Of a DNA stretch of 38,313 nt, positions 13,121 to 20,800 are shown piece after piece. A program made the translations under genes and the position numbers. The first letter of the stretch is position 1. Every line of letters starts with the position of its first letter. The DNA is from Ignavibacteria bacterium (GTDB lineage Bacteria; Bacteroidota; Ignavibacteria; Kapaibacteriales; UBA4661): NCBI GenBank assembly GCA_013298375.1, contig JAAFHM010000003.1:1-38313 (forward strand), written 5' to 3'. The notes below the pieces were generated by a model. The model did not search any database. It had not been told where the DNA came from and was given only the letters and a program-made list of their open reading frames with translations.

Positions 13121-13486
13121 ATGAAAAAAAACGCAACACAACGCTACTTTCTCATTCAAGAGAAAATTTTTTCGGCAAGCAAATTCGAGCTAGAAATGAA
13201 TGAAAATATCAAAGGTTCAAACCCTGTTGTGATTGAATTGCACACAGAAGAGGATTTTTACAATCATCATCAAAAAATTGGTCATTATTTTCTCTTGCAA
13301 ACAGGACTTAACGTTGAAGGCGAAGCGCACAGAGGGCAACATTATTCAACATTTTCGTATGGACAGCGTAAAATTATTGATGAAGTGATGTATAAGAACG
13401 CAAGCAATTTCAAGGAAGAGCGCGATTGGCGAGAATACGTGAGCGCAGAAATATTGCACGAGGCACTAGAAGGAGAAAGGGCTTGA
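13121..13486 (+). CDS. hypothetical early protein (121 aa)
   Basis: I do not recognise this protein. It begins MKKNATQRYFLIQEKIF and carries a histidine- and tyrosine-rich middle (DFYNHHQKIGHYFLLQTGLN, residues 45-64) and an acidic C-terminus (SAEILHEALEGERA). No membrane segment or signal is seen. It lies in the plus-strand early row, 30 bases after a strong hairpin. Confidence 0.6.
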   Translation: MKKNATQRYFLIQEKIFSASKFELEMNENIKGSNPVVIELHTEEDFYNHHQKIGHYFLLQTGLNVEGEAHRGQHYSTFSYGQRKIIDEVMYKNASNFKEERDWREYVSAEILHEALEGERA

Positions 13487-13491
13487 AAATC

Positions 13492-13578
13492 ATGAAACTC
13501 TCACGCAAAGAACTCGAAGAGCAATCGCTTTGCAACGCATTCCGCGAAGCAAAGGCGCGGCGAGGACAAATAAAATAA
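13492..13578 (+). CDS. possible 28-aa small protein
   Basis: The short frame MKLSRKELEEQSLCNAFREA continues to a basic end (KARRGQIK). It starts five bases after the previous stop, with GGAGAAAGG about 15 bases upstream, and fits the spacing of the gene row. Its composition is typical of a real small helical protein, but the length leaves doubt. Confidence 0.4.
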   Translation: MKLSRKELEEQSLCNAFREAKARRGQIK

Positions 13579-13612
13579 CACGCAAATTTTCACGACATAA
13601 AATAGACGCATT

Positions 13613-13993
13613 ATGAATTTAAGCAATGTGAACTTAGAAAATCTGAGAGGAGTTTTTTCCTTCTCTCAGGAAGAAAATATTGTATGGGGGCAATATATGA
13701 TGTATTTCGAGCAATTTATGCTTGATTTAGGGCTTCCTGTTGATGTAGAAATTCAAACGGGTTCTGACCAAGTGCGATTTTTTGTAAAGCCCAGAACAAG
13801 CGAAAGATTAGAGGAGGTCCGGGAGTTTTTAGACTATTATTTGCAAGCACCTCAAACAAAAGACTTTTCAAAAGCATTTTCCTTTGAGCGTGATGACATA
13901 GCCGTAACACAATGGAAAAACAACGTTCAGCATTTATTGATGCAATTAGATCTGTTAAAAAGCATCGAACAACTCCGCAATGAATCTAGATAA
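13613..13993 (+). CDS. hypothetical early protein (126 aa)
   Basis: I do not recognise this protein. It begins MNLSNVNLENLRGVFSFSQE; an aromatic helix (VWGQYMMYFEQFMLDLGLPV, residues 24-43) is followed by a beta-like stretch (VEIQTGSDQVRFFVKP) and a long C-terminal helix. It is soluble, with no signal. Codon use and AT content resemble the neighbouring early genes. Confidence 0.6.
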   Translation: MNLSNVNLENLRGVFSFSQEENIVWGQYMMYFEQFMLDLGLPVDVEIQTGSDQVRFFVKPRTSERLEEVREFLDYYLQAPQTKDFSKAFSFERDDIAVTQWKNNVQHLLMQLDLLKSIEQLRNESR

Positions 13994-14010
13994 AAAAGTA
14001 AAAAAAAAAT

Positions 14011-14262
14011 ATGGACAGATACACAGCAAAACAAGTCTGCGAGGCGCTCAAAATCTCCCGAACCAGGCTTTCCGAATACACAAACGGTAAAGAGTCAAAA
14101 CGTAAAGGGCGAGTTGAGTGGTCAACACCTGCGATACTAAGCGAAGGCGTAGATTTTGAACACGTCATAGAAAGAGGTCGGTCAAAGGCGTACTATTTCC
14201 CCAGCGCGATAGAGAAGATACGCACCAAGCGCGGGGAAGGGAAACCGCCAGAAGACGCATAA
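14011..14262 (+). CDS. small HTH protein, MerR/excisionase-like (83 aa)
   Basis: The N-terminus MDRYTAKQVCEALKISRTRL followed by SEYTNG has the form of a MerR-type or helix_turn_helix_17-type DNA-binding segment, with a basic wing (KESKRKGRVEWS). The second half (GVDFEHVIERGRSKAYYF, then IEKIRTKRG) ends in a basic helix. Proteins of this size act as transcription factors or recombination directionality factors. It ends 24 bases before the repeated promoter/operator at 14286, so that operator is a possible target. Confidence 0.6.
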   Translation: MDRYTAKQVCEALKISRTRLSEYTNGKESKRKGRVEWSTPAILSEGVDFEHVIERGRSKAYYFPSAIEKIRTKRGEGKPPEDA

Positions 14263-14306
14263 AACCTCAATTTGAAAAAATATTTTCACTTTTTTGCATA
14301 ATTCTC

Positions 14307-14337
14307 TTGCATACGCGAAATATTTCACGTATATTTG
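14307..14337 (+). promoter_or_regulatory. promoter with 20-bp palindromic operator (copy 2)
   Basis: TTG (14307-14309), 20 bases and TATATTTG (14330-14337) repeat the promoter at 12556. The palindrome is TACGCGAAATATTTCACGTA (14312-14331): the single mismatched pair is the reverse of that in copy 1. The duplicated block is 72 bp (14286-14357). Confidence 0.7.
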
Positions 14338-14352
14338 TAGTGTAATTAAAAA

Positions 14353-14421
14353 CAAGCCCTGCACAACCTACTAAAATCACGCAGGACTTGACTTCCAAAA
14401 ACTACTTTTCGGAGACGCAAT
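14353..14421 (+). promoter_or_regulatory. structured 5' leader, copy 2
   Basis: CAAGCCCTGC (14353-14362) pairs with GCAGGACTTG (14381-14390) with one C-A mismatch around an 18-nt loop, ACAACCTACTAAAATCAC. CCAAAA (14395-14400) can pair with TTTTCGG (14406-14412), covering part of the Shine-Dalgarno. The loop shares CTACYAAAWTCAC with copy 1 while the lower stem has changed on both sides. Confidence 0.6.
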
Positions 14422-14658
14422 ATGCAAAACCAAACAAACGCTTCCAATGATGAATTGCTTTTCCAAGCAATGCGTATTCAGGAAGTCGCTACGAAGGCAG
14501 AATTTGCAGCGACAACACTCAACAATTTTTTACATACACCGTACAATTTGGTATTTAAGAATCAAGACGATGTAAACATCTTGAAACAAGCGCAGCAAAT
14601 TCTCGCAAAAATCAACAGCCGCGATGCTTTTGAAAAATTGGCAGAACAAATGATATAA
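14422..14658 (+). CDS. hypothetical small protein, paralogue of the next gene (78 aa)
   Basis: It begins MQNQTNASNDELLFQAMRIQ and is all-helical in appearance. The segment LLFQAMRIQEVATKAE matches LLSQAMRMHDVATKVE of the next gene, and both end in a helix of the type ...EKxxxRxxxExLxxQI/M. The two are therefore tandem duplicates that have diverged. The function is unknown. The gene has its own promoter, palindromic operator and structured leader. Confidence 0.65.
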   Translation: MQNQTNASNDELLFQAMRIQEVATKAEFAATTLNNFLHTPYNLVFKNQDDVNILKQAQQILAKINSRDAFEKLAEQMI

Positions 14659-14669
14659 ACCAAACAAAC

Positions 14670-14741
14670 GCAGCGCCGCCCAAGCCTAGAAAACACAAGC
14701 GGCGCTGCTTTTTCCAAAATTACCATTTCGGAAATCGCAAT
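14670..14741 (+). promoter_or_regulatory. structured 5' leader, copy 3 (possible terminator)
   Basis: GCAGCGCCGC (14670-14679) pairs perfectly with GCGGCGCTGC (14699-14708) around a 19-nt loop, CCAAGCCTAGAAAACACAA. Five T follow (14709-14713), so this copy could also terminate transcription. CCAAAA (14714-14719) can pair with TTTCGG (14726-14731) before the ATG at 14742. It lacks its own promoter and lies between the two paralogous genes. Confidence 0.6.
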
Positions 14742-14975
14742 ATGGCAACGAAAGAGCAAATACACAACGCGAATTTACTTTCGCAAGCAATGAGAATGCA
14801 CGACGTGGCGACAAAAGTTGAAGGCGTGACTAAGCTACTAAAGGAAATCTTGGGTATGAACTATGAAGGCATTTTAGAGCCATCAGACGTTGTGAGTATG
14901 TACAACACGTGCGAGGCGCTTGAAAAAGTGAGCGCTCGGAAGATTCAAGAATCGCTAACGAAGCAAATACTGTAA
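14742..14975 (+). CDS. hypothetical small protein, paralogue of the previous gene (77 aa)
   Basis: It begins MATKEQIHNANLLSQAMRMH and resembles the preceding 78-aa protein along its length, including the ATK motif near residue 26 and the C-terminal SLTKQIL. It is predicted helical and soluble. A strong terminator follows eight bases after the stop, so this is the last gene of the plus-strand early unit, facing the late block. Confidence 0.65.
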   Translation: MATKEQIHNANLLSQAMRMHDVATKVEGVTKLLKEILGMNYEGILEPSDVVSMYNTCEALEKVSARKIQESLTKQIL

Positions 14976-14982
14976 CCAACCC

Positions 14983-15009
14983 CACCCCGCTCCCAAGCGG
15001 GGTGCTTTT
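14983..15009 (+). terminator. rho-independent terminator between convergent blocks
   Basis: CACCCCGC (14983-14990) pairs with GCGGGGTG (14997-15004) around TCCCAA and is followed by CTTTT. It ends the plus-strand early unit just where the minus-strand late block stops (15008). Confidence 0.85.
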
Positions 15010-15571
15010 ATCCCCTGTGCAGCGAAATATCCGCATCCAATACCGTCAGCGTCTCAGCCGCCGCGCCCTCGTTAAACACGCGCACGTCAACTTTTAGCAC
15101 GTCGTCCGTTTCAATCCAGATGCGTTCGTTTAACGCTAGTTGCCAGACCGTTGAACTCGATTTCGCTTTGTGAAGGGTGAACGCTGCATCCGACGTAAAC
15201 CCATTCCGTGTAATCCGAAATGCCAGCACCCAACGCCCAAGATTGGCGGTATGCGTTACATTTACGCGCACTTCCACACGCACAAAGGCAAATTCGGGGG
15301 CTGTATAGATGAACGGCGTTTGCGAGGTAACCGCCGCGCTGGGGCTTTGCGCATCATTGGTATTGATGCTGAGATTTGTCCACGCTTTTGGCGACACGGG
15401 CGCGGTTTGTGGAGCGGTAAGGCGATACCGCGCAATAAGAACGGACGGCGTTCCCTGCTGCCCGACTGTACTGCCGCCAGCACTTGCGCCGGAAGATGTG
15501 CTGCCGCCAAGTTCGCCAAGAATTTGTTTGCGCAGGATAGAATGGTTCTTGTTGGTACTTACCGAAGGCAT
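15008..15571 (-). CDS. distal tail/receptor-binding-type protein (187 aa)
   Basis: This is the last gene of the late block. Residues 1-45 are a polar linker rich in glycine, serine and threonine (SILRKQILGELGGSTSSGAS). Residues 60-187 are a beta-rich domain with alternating hydrophobics (FAFVRVEVRVNVTHTANLGR, ending VRVFNEGAAAETLTVLDADI), resembling small jelly-roll domains at phage tail tips. The start overlaps the preceding gene's stop in TGATG. A receptor-binding role is inferred from position and composition. Confidence 0.55.
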   Translation of the reverse strand: MPSVSTNKNHSILRKQILGELGGSTSSGASAGGSTVGQQGTPSVLIARYRLTAPQTAPVSPKAWTNLSINTNDAQSPSAAVTSQTPFIYTAPEFAFVRVEVRVNVTHTANLGRWVLAFRITRNGFTSDAAFTLHKAKSSSTVWQLALNERIWIETDDVLKVDVRVFNEGAAAETLTVLDADISLHRG

Positions 15572-17415
15572 CAGAGGACTCCTTCTTTAGGTGAAAAAAA
15601 CTCTAATTCTGCCGTACCTGCGAAAATATTTATTGTGCTGCTTACAAGAAATGCCTTTGTTGGCTGGACGCAATACCAAGGGAACAAGCCGTTTCCAAGC
15701 GAAAAAACTTTGCCAACGCTGAGCGGCAGTACTTCAGCAAGAATCTCTTTTCGCGCTGTCTTTGCGGGAAACTTTACTTGGTCGTAATCGCCGAACAAGG
15801 TAAGAATTTCTTGCGCAACAAGCGTGTGAAGCCCCGTTGTTTCGGTCCAGCCACGAACAACGTAATCGTACTCAGCCTTTCCCCACTTCCAGTCCCGCCG
15901 CAGAACACCCGTTAAATCGCTTGGCGCTGACTTGCTCACAGAAGGTGTAGTCAGAACCGAAGCGCCGTTGTCAAATCCGCACGAGGGGTGAACCGCTACC
16001 ATATTTCCCCCAACAAGCGCATACAGCTTGGTTGTATTGTATTTCTGACTTACAACGCGGTCGGCGGAGTCAATCTCTTTCTTTTCGCCCTCGCTCTCCG
16101 GCGTGGCGTTATGCCAGAAGAGTTTTAGCGCCCAATCCTTATCGGCGAAACTCGCACCCGTAATGGTGTAGCGAACATTGCTAATATTCTGTGCGGCAAT
16201 TTCTACACCCCTGTACACCGCAGCGCCTCTGTCCTCATCGGTTACTTGCAAGTCGTCAGACGTTAACGTTATACCCGAATATTCGCCGCGCATCGGGTCA
16301 AGATGGAAATAAGTGAACACGTCATAGCGCACAATGCAACCCGCTTCGTAACACTCTTTCAAAACGTCGAATATCGTCTCGCGTTGATAAAGAGCGCTGC
16401 CCGCATCCAGCAAGCCGCCACGACTTTTGCCATCAGAAGGCTCAAGAACCGAACCAATAAAGTACATCTGCGTAGTGTCAACCGTCGAACCCGCCGAAAA
16501 ATCACTCAGCACAGGCGCTTTGAGTTGCGCCCATCCCAAACCACCGACAGGGATTGTAACACCTGATATCGCCTTGCGCTCTACTTTCTTATTGATTTCC
16601 GTTGCTACTTCATCCAGAGCGCCATAAAAATCAAAGACTTTGTAAAATATCATTCCAGCGTAAGTTTCTTTCACGTCCTTCGGCTGAGTGAGAAATTGTA
16701 CTTTTTTCGGCACGTTGTCAAACTCAACATCGGCAGCGTAACTGTGATAAAATGACGGCTTTTTGCGAATGTATGTCGCCAGCATCGTTGCGTTAATTTG
16801 CTCAAGAACAAACCGAGCAGAATGAAAGAACTCAATCGTAATTGACGCAAAATTCTTGTTTTGCAGATTTTTTAATTTTGCCGATGGCGAAGGGCGCTGG
16901 CAGCCCGTAAAGAGATAGTAAAAATCTTGCACCGCTAAAGCGCTCTCTCCTTTGTCGCATTTAAGAATAATAAAATTCGTGAGTTTATATTCCGCAATAT
17001 CAGGAGCAATGCTTTGTGCAGGGTAATTTGTCGTAACGTCTATCCATCCACTGGCGCGAGGGTCGTTAGGGTCCTCGTTCCAGATCTGCACAGTTTCGGA
17101 ATAAGCAGGAATAAGCGCACTCGGCACGACCTCGGAAAGAAGCGGTTGTTGTAGCCGCAAGCGCAAATGGTCAAGCGCGGGCGAACCCGACAGCGACGCA
17201 AGGTTAAACGACACCTTAAGCGTCGGCGTATCGGTCAGTCCAATCGGCAAATCCGAAAATTTACACGCCCATTCCAGTCCCTCGTTAATAATGCAATTCT
17301 CCGGCAGCGTTACCACCGTTGGCGACGCAAGCGGCGCTGGGTCTGCGGTGTGCATCTGAACAAGCCAGCGCCAGCCGTTTGCTGCCTGAAAGCTATGCTG
17401 AAAAATAACGTTCAT
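15571..17415 (-). CDS. large distal tail protein (614 aa)
   Basis: It starts MNVIFQHSFQAANGWRW and overlaps the previous gene by four bases (ATGA). It is a long soluble protein of mixed alpha/beta character with no collagen or repeat pattern. In siphovirus order, a gene of this size two places after the tape measure encodes a tail-tip hub or tail-associated protein that joins the tube to the adsorption apparatus. I see no lysozyme or peptidase motif. Assignment is by position. Confidence 0.6.
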   Translation of the reverse strand: MNVIFQHSFQAANGWRWLVQMHTADPAPLASPTVVTLPENCIINEGLEWACKFSDLPIGLTDTPTLKVSFNLASLSGSPALDHLRLRLQQPLLSEVVPSALIPAYSETVQIWNEDPNDPRASGWIDVTTNYPAQSIAPDIAEYKLTNFIILKCDKGESALAVQDFYYLFTGCQRPSPSAKLKNLQNKNFASITIEFFHSARFVLEQINATMLATYIRKKPSFYHSYAADVEFDNVPKKVQFLTQPKDVKETYAGMIFYKVFDFYGALDEVATEINKKVERKAISGVTIPVGGLGWAQLKAPVLSDFSAGSTVDTTQMYFIGSVLEPSDGKSRGGLLDAGSALYQRETIFDVLKECYEAGCIVRYDVFTYFHLDPMRGEYSGITLTSDDLQVTDEDRGAAVYRGVEIAAQNISNVRYTITGASFADKDWALKLFWHNATPESEGEKKEIDSADRVVSQKYNTTKLYALVGGNMVAVHPSCGFDNGASVLTTPSVSKSAPSDLTGVLRRDWKWGKAEYDYVVRGWTETTGLHTLVAQEILTLFGDYDQVKFPAKTARKEILAEVLPLSVGKVFSLGNGLFPWYCVQPTKAFLVSSTINIFAGTAELEFFSPKEGVL

Positions 17416-17867
17416 TCGTAAAACCTCGAAATAAGTTTGAGTGTCGCCCGCTCATAGGTCTGACCGTCGCCGTCGCTTACTTCGTAACCGTTCTGCGTAA
17501 CGTGACGACCAATCAGCATTGCCCGCACGGATGCTATTTGCTTCGCCGCATTTGTGCCGTAGCGCCCCACGGTGATTTCTTTTACACGTAGCGGTCTGTC
17601 GTCTGCAAGCCATGCTTCCAGCGCCAAGCGGTCGCCGGAGTCCGGGTCTTTTGCGCTTTTAACGGTCAGATAGGGGAAAATTTTAACGGGAAATTCGTAA
17701 ATCCCGGAGTGCTGCCGCCGACCGCTCGTGTAGTGCGCAAGTTCTTCCTTCACGAGCAGCGCTGGAACGCGCAGCACGTTTATCTGGATTTCAGACAAAC
17801 CCGACGCAAAAGTCCACGCTGTGGCTTTCTCTAGGGTAAGTATAGGATATGTAGGATTGAGCGGCAT
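17412..17867 (-). CDS. tail protein after the tape measure (151 aa)
   Basis: The start ATG shares a base with the tape-measure stop (TAATG). The protein is compact and beta-rich (EFPVKIFPYLTVKSAKDPDS), with a C-terminal segment YERATLKLISRFYE. A small gene directly after the tape measure in siphoviruses usually encodes the minor tail or distal tail protein. No specific family motif is recognised. Confidence 0.6.
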   Translation of the reverse strand: MPLNPTYPILTLEKATAWTFASGLSEIQINVLRVPALLVKEELAHYTSGRRQHSGIYEFPVKIFPYLTVKSAKDPDSGDRLALEAWLADDRPLRVKEITVGRYGTNAAKQIASVRAMLIGRHVTQNGYEVSDGDGQTYERATLKLISRFYE

Positions 17868-20800
17868 TAGGCAATAACCTCCCGCGCTTGTACTTCGGTT
17901 ACTTTTTTCACCATTGCGTCGTGGTCGGTTTGAAGTTTGAGGTTGATATTTTGGGTGCTGACTTTCGGCACGGTTGCGGACTGCCGTTGCAAACGCTCTA
18001 TCGCCGCCAAGTGCGCTTTGATTTCGCGTAATTCGTTGGTCTGCATAGCGGCAATAATGCCAGCGTTGTTCATCGGAGCGACAATCACGCGCATTTCAGG
18101 GAGCGGCGCAGCCATCCGCACCGTTTCGGCGATAACGACTTGCGCATTGCGTAGCTGTACGCTTACCGTTTGCGCCACTTCCTGCACCATTCCGCGTACC
18201 TGACGCGCAATATCGCCAGCGCGCTGCGGAAGATACTGCTCCTCGAAATACTGCTCCGACGTTTTACCCGTGTGGATGTATTCGAGGTATTTCCTCTCTC
18301 GCCGCGTCGTTGCTGCGGTGGAGACGAACTCTTGCCCGTGGACTACGCCCGCTACGTCGCCTTCGCGCTTATTGCCTGTGTAACCGCCTGTGCGGAAGCC
18401 GCCAAGTGCGCTTGCTACGGCGCTTTCGGCGAGACCGATTGCCGCATACAGTGCCGTCGTGAGCAATGCTGCTTTCGCAACGCCAGCTATCCCCGCAGTT
18501 GCAACCGACTCGGCACTCGCAAGCGAGAAACCCGTGATTTGCGCAACCATGATAGGGATAAGGGATTTCAGTACACCGAAAAGCGTTTTAACCAGCGACT
18601 TCCCAAAGTTTTGACCGTCCGCTATCATCTGCCCAAAACTCGCACCCGCAGCCAGAGCCACGTTTGCAAAAAGTTGTTGCTGTTGCGCTGCTGCGGATTC
18701 TTCGATCTGTACTTGCTCCTGTTTTTTAGCAGTGTAATCGTTTTGCAGCGCTTTGAGTGCCTCGCCTGTCGCTGTTTGCTGCGCCAGCAAATTTGCGTCG
18801 AGTTGCTGCGCAAGTTGATTGCGCCGGACAAGCGTATCCTCGAATAATTTCAAACGAGACTTTGCATCGTCGGCAATGCTCTTGAAAACAGGCGACAAAA
18901 CCTCTTTCGCATTCGCCTTCAGACTTGCATAAAAATTATCCAGCACCCCTTTGATATTCAGATTGCCGAGGTTTTGCAGGAACGCGCCCACGTCTGCGGC
19001 TTGTCCGTTGCCGCTTAATTCCAAGCCCTGCGCTTTGAGTTGCAGCGCCCGAACTCGCTTGTTGTACTCTTCAAGCGAAACCTCCTTGTTCCGTAGCTGC
19101 GCTACAAGTACATCCTCCTCTTTTTTGAGCGCCTCTTTTTCTTTGCCAGCGCTGGCGTTACGGCGCTCTTCGGCTGCTTTTTCGATGGTGTCGTAGTGAT
19201 CTTTGTACAGCGTTTCCCGCACCCCGAAAAGCGCCCGAATAAGCGGGTTTTCTTTTGCAAGCTGCTCCGCTTCCGCTTGCGCTTGCTGTGAGGCAATACG
19301 CGCTATTAGCTCAAGTTTGCGCTGCTCATTGTCGCCTACTTTTGCTAACTCCTCTTGGAGTTGTCTATCAAGTCCGGCTTTGCGTAATTCAAACTCTGCG
19401 CGGCTGGTGGAAACGGCTTTGGCTGCGCGGAAATTGCCTGTGGCTTCGATAATGTCGAGTTCGTATTTCAAACGCGCTTGAGCGATTGCGGCGGCGTTAT
19501 CTCCCGCAGCCCTAATTTCCGCATCACGGGCAATGCGAGACTGAGCAAGCCGAAGAGCGTACTCGCGTTGCGTCGAATCGGTAAGAGACTTTGCCCGAAT
19601 TAACTCAAGTTCGTTTTGTTGCTGTATTTCCGCGTCTTTCTCTTTCTTTTTTTGTTCATCAATCTTTACGGCAAACGCATTTATTGCCGTCGAACCAAGC
19701 AGGGAGCTATCGCTGCTTTCCAGCGCAGTTTTGAATGTTTCTTTTAACGATTTGATTTGCCTGTTGATGTCGTTAGGATCAAAAAGCCCGTCCGCGCCCA
19801 CCTTGAAATCAAGTTTTTTGAGCGCAGCCTCGTACTCGGGCAGTCCCGCGATAAAGTCTTGAACTTCTTTTTGCTGCTGCTTTTCCAGCAAATCTTTTCT
19901 TTTTTCTCCACGCTTTGTAATCGTTGCTATATCCTGCGCAATCAATAAATCAATTTCTTTTTGCAAAGACTCAAGATTTTTTTTCGTATCATCGTCATCT
20001 CTTTTTCGCTTTGCCTCGGCATCCTCTTTGGCAAATTGCAGCCCTGCATCTCGGCGTTTTTGCGCCGCTTCCGCTTCTACCCGTTTAATATCCTCGTCCT
20101 TGCGGGCAAGGTCTCGCCCGGTAAGTGCTTTTGCCAGTGCATCATATTTTTTATCAATTTCAATCTTGCTTTTTTGATAAAATTCTTCGTCGGCAATTTC
20201 TCGAATTTTAAGTGAGCGAACATTGTCAATCGTTTTTCGCGCCTCGGCACGGCGCACTTTCTCCGTCTCTAAAGCAGAAAGGGCTTGTGCTTTATCAGCT
20301 TCTTTTCTAGCCCCAAATTCAAACTGCTGTTCGTTTATTTTTGCGGCTCTGGCACGTTTTGCCGCTTCTAAACTATTGTCGGCAACGGCTTTTGCTGAGT
20401 CCGTTTGCTGCGTGGCAATAGCTTTTAACTGCAATTCAAGTTCTATTTTTTCCCTGTCAAGTTCTTCTTTCCGAATTTTTGCGCGGTCTTTTGATTGCTT
20501 GTCCGCGCTTTGACTGCGCAATATTTCTTCTTGCTTCAGGACTTCTTTTGCAACTTCTCCGAGTCGTGCTTTTACCGCGACGGTGTTAAGCCCAAGTTCA
20601 CCAAGTGCGGATAAATTCTTACCAATCGCTCCTTTTAACCCTTGCAAGCCTTGCTCCCACTGCTCCGCAAGTTTGCTTACGTCCAGTTTAGGTACAATCG
20701 GCGCTGTTAAGGCATTGACAAGTTCCGATGCAGCAACCTTTGATTTCACAACCTGCTCTGTCAATTTTGTAAACTCTTCTTTGCCCGCTACGCCCGCCGC

